From Pomphorhynchus laevis (taxonomy: Eukaryota; Acanthocephala; Palaeacanthocephala; Echinorhynchida; Pomphorhynchidae), in NCBI GenBank assembly GCA_012934845.2, contig WNNJ02000836.1, positions 1-64,000 on the forward strand: a stretch of DNA of 64,000 bases, read 5' to 3'. This document shows positions 36,501-45,584 of the stretch, piece by piece. The notes below the pieces were generated by a model. It saw only the letters and a list, made by a program, of their open reading frames with translations, was not told where the DNA came from and did no database searches. Numbering within the stretch: position 1 is the first letter of the stretch; the number at the start of each line of letters is the position of its first letter. A program made the translations under genes and the position numbers.

Positions 36501-36841
36501 AGGAATGGGCATTGAAGCGGAAAGATTAATCAAAACCACGGCTTCAAAACTGACGCATCGGTCAACGCGTTCTTATCCTGATCTAGCCATAAAGATGAAA
36601 CGAGACATCAGTTTTGAAATCGCACGATCAGTTTCCGCATGCTTACGCTCGCCACGTTCCAGCTGTTCCAAACCTATTAATCTTATGACTACCCACCACA
36701 GCGAGTTTTGCGCTGTGCTCGAAGTCTAATTATGTCTTCTTCACTATGTCTGCGAATGCGCGACGGGAACCTAATTTCTGTAAAATTTACTTTTCTTTTT
36801 CAATAAAGTTATTATTCTTAAAAAAAATTATTATTATTATC
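33551..36841 (+). mobile_element. RLE-class LINE (R4/Dong-like), copy 4, intact
   Basis: This is a complete element: leader from about 33,551, an uninterrupted ORF (33,727-36,729), 3' UTR with AATAAA at 36,802-36,807, an A run (36,820-36,828), then ATT repeats. The same ATTATTATTATT sequence stands before the leader (33,532-33,550) and after the A run (36,828-36,841), which reads as a target-site duplication in a TAA/TTA microsatellite. The Dong family of the R4 clade is known to insert into TAA repeats. The intact frame suggests recent activity. Confidence 0.9.
33727..36729 (+). CDS. RLE-LINE polyprotein: Cys cluster, reverse transcriptase, restriction-like endonuclease
   Basis: This single 1000-residue protein would nick target DNA and copy its own RNA onto it. 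Residues ~12-44 form a dense Cys cluster (CCNC...C..CRC...C..C....C), CXC-like, probably for nucleic-acid binding. Residues ~80-250 are helical with ERRLVSWQ. RT follows: GGIRPIGIC (~355), catalytic Asp416 in SIDASNAFN, TQGDPFAM at ~468, and YADD at 501-504. After the thumb comes a CCHC knuckle (C786, C788, H796, C801). Then comes a PD-(D/E)XK-type nuclease: RH(N) near 820, Asp856 in RLDIV, Asp873 in FFDV, Lys903 in KKAKYSERI. All key residues are present. ATG 33,727 is the first start of the frame and matches copy 1. Clade placement (R4/Dong or relatives) is inferred. Confidence 0.92.
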   Translation: MVRGQPSDKHLCCNCNGPAAVCKGCRCAKSNKICFNCRAPRCRNKTSNIDATIQSNTQLDNQPTDACQNDFLNEEIPSTPKSITDLFNAVIHWRPNLIELPRCSASHKIVEILANLYWESSEAQADTLTLLQKTTVFSHCILQRIPSRKISLIRKTLERRLVSWQNKDYETLYNEALYLQSNFGSRKPLPPRSWVKRYQGLVTKGQIRASSTVLEDTIETKALHPQHIIDGTSVISMLQDLHPEAHQADPDTLLTTPFPGSKVHHLSRFYALDETHIIRSSKKTKGSSGPSGIDARSWLHMLTDFDSNSLSLAKALAKFAIFVATEPLTPGTLDAFTACRLVALEKKSGGIRPIGICNTVRRIISRAILDIVRNDIQDVAGSVQLGASQKGGIEVAISTLRDEFNRHDDRCILSIDASNAFNRTNRAVALHNIDFVCPSLSRALRNVYANPAQLIVGSQSLYPTEGFTQGDPFAMADFALTSLPLIKAIQRKVPSVFQKWYADDANFIGTTDVLKQVWEVLHTDGPKYGYFVNTRKSHLLSHLHIDQSNLPDPEIKTSTDGIIILGSPVGSNDFVNTATAKLLSTWTTMLQRLDYVAKVDPHVAFAGLINSVQFKWTHIMRTCDCSATIWSDLSHTLITQLLPNFVSWDLDEDLKSILCSPLKFGGIGIANPATIATLERKSSNMLISTYNSGSGGDSLRERQKTMLSEIKTLRSLSHQERLSKIPILAIPETSNLIAHAARSGASSWLSALPLKHENFHLSSNEFRDALNARYGHTDPKIGVSNCICGTRVSVAHSLSCRRGALPSIRHNAVRDIISHYLSRISHGVACEPQLTEVPENINFERTTTRDPSARLDIVCSGLHGSRFERTFFDVNVFAAPAQSNISRKPESVFEYNESRKKAKYSERIALVERGSFIPLIFSTSGGMGIEAERLIKTTASKLTHRSTRSYPDLAIKMKRDISFEIARSVSACLRSPRSSCSKPINLMTTHHSEFCAVLEV

Positions 36842-36940
36842 AATAGACAACAAAGTGAGCAGCAAGGCTCATTACAAGTTGCGTCACAATCAGAAAAAGT
36901 AAATGTAGAAAATGAAAATGTAGAGTGTACTTTCTATTGT

Positions 36941-38605
36941 TCATATGTTCTCTGACTCGATCTTCGTCTTCAAGAAGGGATCTTCCTCCAGATTTCGTTT
37001 AAAAGAAGCCAGATTCGAGGATGCTACTGTTGTGTCAGCAAGGTGGTTCCAAGTATTAACGATTCGTTGGAAGTATAGGGATGTTCGTTTGTAGCGTAAT
37101 CGTTGTGTTTTTAGCATGAACTGATGACCACGAAGTGAGGTTATATCGCGCGTATGCATTAGCGATCTGAGTGGATGGCGATTGTCGTGTAAAATCTGCC
37201 AGGCTAGGCACAGGTCCGCCTTGTCGCGTAGATACTGAAGCGATCTCATTCCCAAACTCGAGAGCCGATCTTGATATTCCATATGTCTAACCGCTTTTAC
37301 CATTTTAGTTGCAGATCGGAATACAGACTCTAAATTATAACGTTCTCGTAAGGTGATTGGGTAACAAGCTGGCGAAGCATATAGGAGGATGCTCAAAATA
37401 AGTGCTTGTGAGATTGTTTTAAAGCATGAGATGTCAATATGAACAAGAGCTCGGCGAATCAGGCCGATGACTCTTCTCACTTTGGAACATGTAGTGTCAG
37501 TATGTAAACGTGTCGATAAGTTAGAACATACATAAACACCTAAATCCCTGTATGAGTTTGTCCTAAGAATAACACTGTTGTTTATATGATAAATATGAGC
37601 TGACTCGGCCGGACGTCTTGATATACAAATGTAGGCACACTTTTTCAAATTGAATTTTAACCCGTTCAAAATCGACCAGACATTTAAGGTGTTAATATCA
37701 TACTGCAAGATATCAACATCTGAGTCCAAGAATATGGGGCGCAAAATTTTTAAATCATCAGCATAAAGAACACACTCAGATCTAAGTTTAGGAATGAGGT
37801 CGTTAATGTATATGCTGAAAAGAACTGGACCGAGTATAATTCCCTGAGGTACTCCAAGATTTGTAGGGAAGCGATCAGATAATTCGTCGTTTACCCTTAC
37901 GAAGCAATGACGGTCAGACAGAAATTCAATAATCCAGCGAACTAAACACTCATCAAGGTTGATATTACGCAGTTTTTGAATTAAATTAGCATGAAGGACT
38001 GTATCAAATGCCTTAGAGAAGTCGAAGAAGATGGCGTCAACCGGAATACCAGAATCATAATATCTGGTCCAGCTATCGTGTGATAACAACAAATTCGTTA
38101 GCGTTGAATGATTTTTTCGAAAACCATGTTGTTCAGGGGCTAGAATATGGTTCGTTTCTAGGTGAGTGGTGACTTTTCGCAGAAGTAAGCGTTCCAGTAC
38201 GCGACAGCAGACACATGTGAGGCTAATCGGTCTGTAGTTACAGATGTCAGAACGAGACCCCTGTTTTAATATTGGGCAGATAATAGAGCGCTTCCAGTCT
38301 GAGGGAATCTTTCCTAGCACAAGTGTTGCACAGAAGATATTATATAGAGGTAGGTATATGATGTCAGCTAGGTTGCGAAGATATGCTGACGGCAATAGAT
38401 CCGGACCAGCACTTAATGTGCATTTCAGACGGGACAACTCGCTGTACACTAAGTCAGGTCTAATGAAGTTATCAAGGTCAGAAGTAGTATTAGCTACCAA
38501 ACAATACAAACTGTCAGTTATTTGCGGTGGAGCATTCAGTGACGAATTCAGCGATGTTAAGTGTGTGCCGAATACATTCGCAATTTCCTTTGAGTCCAAT
38601 ACCAA
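36941..38605 (-). pseudogene. CR1-like ORF2, reverse transcriptase part
   Basis: The 554-codon frame covers the whole RT and C-terminal region. It has the linker SRLKCTLSAGPDLLPS, finger motif NYRPISLTCVCCRVLE, QHGFRKNHST, catalytic block FFDFSKAFDTVLH, GVPQGIILGPVLFS, YADDLKI (near 37,760) and the C-terminal block TRDITSLRGHQF...NTWNHL. It joins the endonuclease frame upstream except for one frameshift at about 38,745. Upstream of its first ATG, the same frame continues to encode FEKNLSQRCRRDHGS, so the ATG is not a real start. All catalytic RT residues are present. Confidence 0.88.
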
Positions 38606-38717
38606 ATAACCTTGGCTATCGAGAATAGAGGAGAACGTGTTAGCTATACGTTTTCTTGATGAAATGTATTTGAAGAGTGAGCCATGATCACGACGACATC
38701 GTTGGGATAAATTCTTT

Positions 38718-39908
38718 TCAAAGATTACTCGTACGTCTCTTCAAGGATGTTACCCTGTTTCTATACTGTCGGTATTGCTCAAAACTAGAGTTACCTGCTT
38801 TATAATTACAATATGCCTTGCGTCGTCGAGCCAGTGCTTGTTTGAGTTCTCGATTAAACCAACGAGGAGATAAGCCGACGTCAGTTTGACGTACAATTGG
38901 AGCGTAGCGGGTAAGTATTGAATACAAGGTGTCTTTGAAAAACAGCCAGGCGGAATCAATACCCACAGTATAAGCATCAGGCCACGAAACGGTAGAAAGG
39001 AACTCCTTTATTTTGTTGTAGTCGGCTTTAAAAGGGTTGAATCTATTAACAAAGGAATTATATATAGGGATACTAATTCCAAGATCTATTAATAAGGTGA
39101 CATGATCAGAACAACCAACTGGATCCAAGTGATTAACGCTAGTGACAATATGTCCTGGAGCAGACAAAACCAGATCAAGAAGAGAACGAGACGTAGAAGA
39201 TATTCTGGTAAATCCATTGACATGTTGGGTAAGGTATAGATCATTGATTGTTTGAAGTAACACAATCGAACCAAAGTCAGACGGCGAATTAAAACTGTAT
39301 GTATTCCAATCTATTGTAGGCATGTTAAAGTCACCAACAACCAATATTGGCTTATTAGGGTCCGATAGCTGGTATAAACGTTGCACGATGCTATCAGTAC
39401 ATGAAGTAGGGCTGCGGTAAACGACTACAAGTATCAAGGAGAATGGCCGGTATAATCTGACCGCTAAAAGTTCGTTTGAAGTTAGGGGGTCGTTAAAAGT
39501 TTCTACGACACGGAACTTTATTGTGTCACGTATATATAGTAATATACCACCACCCTGTTTAGCTATTCTATCGCTGCGGCACGCATTATATCCTTTCAAC
39601 AAAATTTCATTATCGGAGATAGAAGGGTTTAGCCACGATTCCGTAAAAGCTGCAATTATCGGTTGATGGTCGTGAATCAGTAATCCAATCTCATCAATTT
39701 TATTTAACACACTACGCACATTAGAGTATAGAATTTGGTGGGAAGCTTTGTTTATTGTACATCTAGATGACGAACTCTTTTGAGTTCCCGACTTGAACAA
39801 GGCAATAGAGTTTCTTATGAAATTTTGGTAGATGCACTCTGTAGGCATGCGGTCGGCGTCGGAGCACGCTGGGAAGCAATATTTGCTTTGTTCAAAAGAC
39901 CTTGCCAA
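38718..39908 (-). pseudogene. CR1-like ORF2, APE endonuclease part
   Basis: This codes for an exonuclease III-type endonuclease that nicks target DNA. Visible motifs are NVRSVLNKIDEI, the catalytic Glu in FTESWLN, GGGILLYIRD, VVYRSPT, the Asp/Asn pair in VVGDFNMPTIDW and the catalytic His in GCSDHVTL. After it comes the linker SPRWFNRELKQALARRRKAY found before RT in CR1-like elements. The frame overlaps ORF1 by 94 nt in a different frame. Its first ATG may therefore not be the true start, and reinitiation or coupled translation is possible. It ends at a stop created by the frameshift to the RT part. Confidence 0.88.
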
Positions 39909-41206
39909 CGGATGTGGAGGCGCCGCCGCACTACCTGAAAATTCTGAATTGTTAGGTTGTTTTCACCATGTGCCAGTCTTTGAGCTAGTTCCGATTTTGC
40001 CATTGATAAACGTGTACGATCAGCGGGGTCCAGGTCTCTAAGAATACGGGTGCCGGAACCTTTCAGGTGAAATGAGTTACGATGTATGAGCTGCACAATT
40101 TCACATATAGTAAACACAATTTTGAGGAGGCGTGGTCGATCGTTGACGGACGAAGGAGCACGACCTAGCCGGAAGACAGCTTTGAGACGCATATCTCTCA
40201 CAGCTTCACAAGATGATGATCCATTTAAGACAGTCGTTAGAATGGATCTGACATGTATTAAGTCATCATCAAGTCTGGCCTGATTGTTTAGGGCATCGGA
40301 CTCCTTAATGTTAGCAATTAAAATGCATTTGTTTCTATCACAAACAGCATTTGAACGGGGTCTGTTTGAGCAACCAGTACTATGTACAAGGGTACGATTG
40401 TGCTTTTCGTGAAAATCATTAATACAATCTACCTTAACAGGTTGCGTGTTATGAGATAGTTGGTTTATACGAATTGCGGGAGTTTGCGATCTATCAAATG
40501 ACCGGGTATGCAAAGTTTTGTCGTTGTTTATAGCCGTTTCAGTCATATAACTGGTCGGTCGTATTACAAGAGGCACACCATTGTTAACCGAAACCGTCTG
40601 TTCGCCAATATTCTTAGACATATTTTGATCTCTTCCGGGAATGTCATCACAAAAAATCGATTGGTTGCAAACAGTATGTCGAACAGTATCATTTGATTGG
40701 CTTGTAGAACGATTTGGAACATGACGTAACACTGAGTCTAGCTGGGCATATGAACTATTTGGTGATGGTAGCCTGTTACCCGTTAGCAACGAACATACTT
40801 GTCTCTGAAGTTCGAGAACGTTTGTCTGTAAAGTAGCTGCGCAAAATCCACAAATAAAATCTTTATCAAGGAAATTGACAGGTAGTTGACGTGGTATCCA
40901 CACAGTGGTCCAAACAGGATATTGTGAATTAGAACATTTAATGTCACGGTGACTACTTCCGTCTGTAGATGATATGTCCTGGGAGATATCAACAGAATTG
41001 GCCTGCAAGGCTTGCTCGTCTTTGGACCGACTTTCATGTTGTCTTACTGAACGCTCACTGTCATCATCTCGCTTAGAAGGAACAACAGCTGCTTTACGTG
41101 GTCGACCTCTTGTCATTTGTAATTTCGTTCCTCGTTGTTTTGTGTTCCTCGTTTGTAATTTGTGTAATTTGTGTATGTTATTTATTGTATTTACTTTAGA
41201 TCTCAA
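39815..41206 (-). CDS. CR1-like ORF1 protein
   Basis: This is a 463-codon open frame. The N-terminal part is basic (TRGRPRKAAVVPSK). A short Cys motif (DFICGFCAATL, about residues 115-125) follows, then a Leu-rich stretch, a long polar linker, and a C-terminal domain (ILIANIKESDA ... RPRLLKIVF ... FQVVRRRLHIRW) that looks like the RRM/transposase-22-like core of LINE ORF1 proteins. Both ends recur in other copies: the FC-x-FC motif near 46.75 kb and the C-terminal domain at 52.39-52.80 kb. It presumably binds element RNA. The start is the first ATG. A second in-frame ATG at MTRGRPRK is an equally good choice. Confidence 0.8.
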   Translation of the reverse strand: MRSKVNTINNIHKLHKLQTRNTKQRGTKLQMTRGRPRKAAVVPSKRDDDSERSVRQHESRSKDEQALQANSVDISQDISSTDGSSHRDIKCSNSQYPVWTTVWIPRQLPVNFLDKDFICGFCAATLQTNVLELQRQVCSLLTGNRLPSPNSSYAQLDSVLRHVPNRSTSQSNDTVRHTVCNQSIFCDDIPGRDQNMSKNIGEQTVSVNNGVPLVIRPTSYMTETAINNDKTLHTRSFDRSQTPAIRINQLSHNTQPVKVDCINDFHEKHNRTLVHSTGCSNRPRSNAVCDRNKCILIANIKESDALNNQARLDDDLIHVRSILTTVLNGSSSCEAVRDMRLKAVFRLGRAPSSVNDRPRLLKIVFTICEIVQLIHRNSFHLKGSGTRILRDLDPADRTRLSMAKSELAQRLAHGENNLTIQNFQVVRRRLHIRWQGLLNKANIASQRAPTPTACLQSASTKIS

Positions 41207-41229
41207 GTGTATTTAATTTAGATCTCAAA

Positions 41230-42215
41230 TGTAAGTAGTTTATTAAGCAGCCAATAAAGTTCAAACTAGTCAAATATATATTATATATTATAATATATAT
41301 AATATATTTGATATATTTGATATTTAAAAATAATTCGCTCTTACTAAAAGTAAGAGTGAATGAAACACTAACAGGTAAAAGGATTATGTTAGAAGCTTTT
41401 AAACGTCAAATTCCACTTTGAAGAATCATCAAATTACACTAGAATTACACTGAACTGATATTAATGTATATTCTACAGAACGTTAGCATTAAATGTAAAT
41501 CGCTTTATTAGATAACCCAGCAGTTTAATTGCCTCAGAAAGATAAACAAGCATAAAAACCCTTTATTTGTCCCTCACGTTTGAGAACTTAGTGGGGGGCA
41601 CATTTTAAGTTTTTATAAATAAAAATGGAGTGTATTATGGAATCATTATATGGTAGTTAAGTGTTTTGTATACGAGTCAGTTTGTGAATTCTAAGATGGT
41701 TGTGAAAGACATGGTTTGATTGATATAGGAATACGGGACATGAGTGAGATTTGACACGGTGGAAAGCGTAGAGAAATGATCAAAAAATGAATGTTGGTTG
41801 TTCAAATGCCGCTAAGGTGTTTGAAGGGAATTGGATGTTGTTCAAATTGATGTGGTACCGTAGATATTACAAGCTAAGAGATTGTACCCGTATGTCTGTA
41901 GCAAATCAAATTTTCTTGTAATTAAGCATGTAATTTTCCAAGTATTCATCTAGTTGATTACAATACTATTAATGCCTATCGAAAGTATAGTGATTTGTTT
42001 ACTTGATATCAGCTCTAACAATTTCTTGAGGTTCTATGTTATGTCATGGAGCTGAAACCATCGGGATATGTAATCTATCTCAAAGCAGGTAGTTAAAGAT
42101 GACCGTTTATTTTTTATGGTAAAATTGGGGTTTGTTATAATTGCTATATTATTAGCGTAAATGATTAGTCGTCAGTCCGGTATTAATTGGATACAGAAAG
42201 TTCAAGGAGAAAGGT
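41230..42215. other. AT-rich stretch without a recognisable gene
   Basis: Nothing is recognisable except an A/T palindromic patch near 41,275-41,330. At the far end, a direct repeat of about 33 bp (AGTCCGGTATTAATTGGATA...) starts near 42,174 and again near 42,222, just at the 3' end of the next LINE fragment. Confidence 0.6.
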
Positions 42216-42229
42216 ATTAATTGAAGTCC

Positions 42230-43440
42230 GGTATTAATTGGATACAGAAAGTTCAATGGTGGATCTGCGATATTTTAATGTGCCGGCACGTAGAGATGTC
42301 AAACGTTCAGCATATCTCAAATTGGAGAAATTCGGAATCATTCGTGACCCTTTACGTAACAAGTTCTCAATGTCACGGGATTCCCTTAAAGTATGTGGAT
42401 AAGTTACAGGTAAACCGTATTCAGGGATGAGTAGAATATAAGAGCAAAATAGTCGCTTGAACATTGATGGACTTATCTGATCAAAAGACTTAAAAACATC
42501 CATAAAGTACGATAGCTTCGATTGCAAATATATCTAGTGTGGGCATTAGTTTTTAAGCTACTGGTCATCATCACATCAAGATCCTTGAATTCACCCACTC
42601 GGCCTATCTGAATCGAACCTATCTGATACGATGAGTTTAGTGAAGAACCAATAGACATGTGCGCACATTTAGATGAGTTAACCCTCAAACCAGTTCCACT
42701 GACCATTTTTCTAGACATGTCAGATCATCTTGAACGATCTTAATGTCCCTTCCGTATATAATAGGCCGCCATATCTTAACATCGTCAGCATACATTACGA
42801 CATCAGAACGAATTACAGATGGGAGATCATTGATATAGACAATAAAAAGAAGTGGGGAGATAACGGCACCCTGTTGAACACCAGAATGAATAGCGAATGA
42901 GGTGGACATATCTGCACCTACAGGTACTTTGAAAGAGCGTGAACTCAAGTAATTTGCAATCCAGGCGACATACATAGGACAAACACTAAGTGACCTCAAT
43001 TTGTGAATGAGTCGATCATGCAGAACTGAATCAAAGGCATGAAAGAAATCTACAAAAAGTACATCAGATTGAACTCGTCCATCTAATGAAGACTGCCATG
43101 AGTTGGAAGAAACCAAAAGATTACTTATTGTTGATTTATTTGGTCTGAAACCGTGTTGTGAGTCAGTGAGTTTACCGTTGCTTTCCAAATCAGAAGATAT
43201 GCTTTTGACTATTAGCTTTTCAAGCAACTTACAAAGAATACATGTCAAGGCTACTGGACGATAGTTCTTACACACTTGTCGATCTCCCATTTTATACGCT
43301 GGAACTACAATGGACTCCTTCCAACGCGAAGGAATTCGAGATTTGAGAATAGAAAATTGAAGCATACGGAAAACATATGAATATATTTGAGAAGCAACTT
43401 TATTCAAAAGAATTGAGGTAAGTCCGTCCAAACCGGCAGC
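42230..43440 (-). mobile_element. CR1-like LINE fragment (RT and C-terminal part)
   Basis: On the minus strand, the frame 42,685-43,431 has AGLDGLTSILL, NYRPVALTC, QHGFRPNKST, FVDFFHAFDSVLH, GVQQGAVISPLLF and YADDVKIW. The C-terminal half continues in two further frames (42,473-42,718 and 42,234-42,527), so two frameshifts are present. ORF1, endonuclease and the start of RT are missing. The 5' edge at about 43,437 abuts a short GC-rich stretch (TTCCGGATTTTCCGG). This is a 5'-truncated, broken copy. Confidence 0.87.
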
Positions 43441-43444
43441 GATG

Positions 43445-44027
43445 TTCCGGATTTTCCGGTAGCAGGATGACCGGCATCGGTGCTACCTACAGCGATTTAA
43501 TAATAAAAATTAAATTTATTATTTTCAATGTTATGATCACTTACAATTATATAATTTAGATATTAATTAAAAATACAAGAATAATCGGACTCATTATAAA
43601 ATTTGTCATTACGATGTGATGCAATTACCCGAAACCAAAAATACCTGAAATCATTATGGTATTAAAATTAAAAATAAAAAAAGGAAAATAACATAAAGAT
43701 CAAGTGTAAATTTACAAATCATCAATAGTAAATCTTAGGCTGCAGTAAGTTACATTTGTATAAACTGATTAATAGACAATATACACTGTATTGGAATAAA
43801 GATTCGATATCATTACGGTGAACTGCTTTGGTTGTACCTGCGCTTAAAAACTTCTCTCTAGACTAATCATTAATAAGGATATTTCCATTGAATTGTAATT
43901 TTAACAAGTTTTTATTGAACAAGCAAAAAATTATAATAACCTATTCAATAAATAATCCCTACTAGGATTAATAGACTATACTAATCTTAGCAATAAATAC
44001 TAAACCCATAATCTTCTTCCATTTCAA
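43445..44027. other. AT-rich DNA with an extra copy of a transposon repeat
   Basis: No gene is seen. A 54-bp segment at 43,647-43,700 (GAAATCATTATGGTATTAAA...) is repeated without change at 44,304-44,356 inside the Merlin element. This stretch may therefore hold a second, older piece of that family. The first ~45 bp after 43,437 are unusually rich in CCGG. Confidence 0.5.
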
Positions 44028-44077
44028 ATATATAATTATTACAGGAACAAAGAAGCCGAAAAAATTATCCTTTATTT

Positions 44078-44131
44078 GATAAAAATTCTATATTTCGATA
44101 GCTCCTGCTATCAAAATATAGAATTTTTATC
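44078..44131. repeat. 54-nt near-perfect palindrome inside the Merlin element
   Basis: GATAAAAATTCTATATTT (44,078-44,095) pairs with its exact complement at 44,114-44,131. Inside it GATAGC and GCTATC form a second stem around TCCT, leaving only one mismatch. It sits directly inside the left terminal repeat and directly before the 30-bp tandem array. Confidence 0.93.
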
Positions 44132-44279
44132 AAGTTTATTATTTCCCACCAGCAACTACACAAGTTTATTATTTCCCACCAGCAACTATACAAGTTTATT
44201 ATTTCCCCCAGCAACTACACAAGTTTATTATTTCCCTCCAGCAACTACACAAGTTTATTATTTCCCCCAACAATTATAT
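44131..44279. repeat. 29-30 bp subterminal tandem repeat, five units
   Basis: Units of CAAGTTTATTATTTCCC(A/C)C(C)AGCAACTA start at 44,131, 44,161, 44,191, 44,220 and 44,250. Related units (ACACAAGTTAATTATTCCCCC) occur near the other end of the transposon at about 45,268, 45,461 and 45,491. Repeats inside both ends of a DNA transposon are often transposase-binding sites. That is inference here. Confidence 0.88.
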
Positions 44280-44379
44280 ATGTTTATCTCAAAATATATT
44301 TTTGAAATCATTATGGTATTAAAATTAAAAATAAAAAAAGGAAAATAACATAAAGATTAAAATAAATGTTTAATAAATC

Positions 44380-45180
44380 AAGTATTTTTTCAATTGACTC
44401 ACCAGGAATATTATCTCGCCACATATATTCAGCCAAATAATCATTTAACAAGTTTTTGCGGATTCATTTCATTTCCGTCCATCTAGCTTTCATCTTTGCC
44501 CAATAAGATTCAATATGTTGGGTATGAACCCCTGTTTCACGATTTAAAAATTCAAGGGAATGATTGACGGCTTCATGCAGAAACCCGATTTCATGAAGCT
44601 TTTTATAAGATTTCCATTCATCACAGTGAATGATCGTGCCTTTTTAGCAAACTTGTTCTATTATTGGCAATAAGGTAGATGATGATCTATTGGGCATAAC
44701 TTGAAGATATCCTCTTGCTGGGACAAAACTTGTCGCAAATTTCGAACCCAAATTTGCTCGCTGCTTCTTCCTCTGTTATATTTTGATTTGTGGAAAATAA
44801 ACTTTCGTCAATTTGACACACAATCCCATCCCCTCCTAATCTTATGGGATTGTCATCTACATATCGAATACATAGTTTGCGTATCATCGAAAAAATCTTT
44901 ATTGCTAGATTTTTACAAATGGAGATTTAATCCAGCAATTTGTAAATTCTTTCCTCTTTTGAAAACCTATATATAATCTCTAGGCAATCTGTCATTGGAA
45001 TTCTCAGGTTTTCAAAAAAGGAACGCTTTCTTATTGACATGGTTGTCTTATAGCGTTGACGATTTTTGTTAACGCATTTCCAGACAAAGCCGTCCGATAT
45101 TTTGCGATATCTGGTCCACGACATGTTATCATTACAATGACAACATGTCATGGATGATTTCAATACACCTTTTCGCTTGA
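44380..45180 (-). pseudogene. Merlin/ISXO2-like DDE transposase remnant
   Basis: In order on the minus strand are an N-terminal zinc-ribbon-like part CCHCNDNMSWTRYRKISDG (near 45,110-45,150), SIRKRSFFENLRIP and a helical segment. Then comes GGDGIVCQIDESLF with the first catalytic Asp (44,687-44,887), IIHCDEWKSYKKL with the second Asp (about 44,600-44,640), and HTQHIESYWAKMKARW with the Glu (about 44,480-44,530). The last part ends in EYMWRDNIPGESI near 44,400. The family cuts and pastes the element by a DDE mechanism. Frames change between the pieces and a segment after the first Asp is lost, so it is inactive. Confidence 0.8.
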
Positions 45181-45584
45181 AAAACGATGTAATCTCATTA
45201 TTTCAAGCGCCCAGGATTCTTCAAATATAGGATTCATATGCTGTCATCTGGGGTTTACAATAAAAATTACACAAGTTAATTATTCCCCCCCACCACGACA
45301 TGCCCCTCCACGACATATTATCATTACAATGACAACATTTCATGGATGATTTCAATACACATTTGCGCTTGAAAAACAATATAATCTCATTATTTCCAGC
45401 GCCCAGGATTCTTCGAAATTAGGATTCATATGCTGTCATCTGGGGTTTACAATAAAAGTTACACAAGTTAATTATTTCCCCCAAATAATTACACAAGTTG
45501 ATTATTTCCCCCTGAGGGAAATAATTAACTTGATCCAAATAAAGGATATTTTTTTTCTTCTTCTTTGTTCCTGTAATAACTATA

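Larger units (their letters stand above)
36846..41230 (-). mobile_element. CR1-like APE-type LINE, nearly full length
   Basis: ORF1 (39,815-41,206), the endonuclease part of ORF2 (38,718-39,908) and the RT part (36,941-38,605) lie in order on the minus strand. Only one frameshift (near 38,745) and no internal stop separate it from an intact element. RT motif style (YRPISLTCV, FFDFSKAFDTV, GVPQG, YADDLKI) fits the CR1 group. The same family gives the fragments at 42.2-43.4, 46.6-47.8, 51.0 and 52.3-55.7 kb. The 3' limit lies between the ATT repeats of the neighbouring element and the stop at 36,941. Confidence 0.88.
44041..45574 (-). mobile_element. Merlin-type DNA transposon (IS1016/ISXO2-like transposase), broken
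   Basis: Terminal inverted repeats of about 39 bp are visible: ACAGGAACAAAGAAG at 44,041 and its complement ending at 45,574, both continuing into ATCCTTTATTTG. Similarity may extend several A/T bases outward. The transposase remnant is on the minus strand. Just inside each end lie copies of an ACAAGTTTATTATTTCCC repeat. A block of ~180 bp near the transposase 5' end is duplicated (45,117-45,296 and 45,302-45,485). Merlin normally makes 8-9 bp target duplications, which I could not identify here. Confidence 0.82.

Noticed and set aside
44131-44279. Regular 30-bp repeats, considered as a CRISPR-like array
   Set aside because: Units are directly contiguous without unique spacers and lie inside a DNA transposon of a eukaryote.
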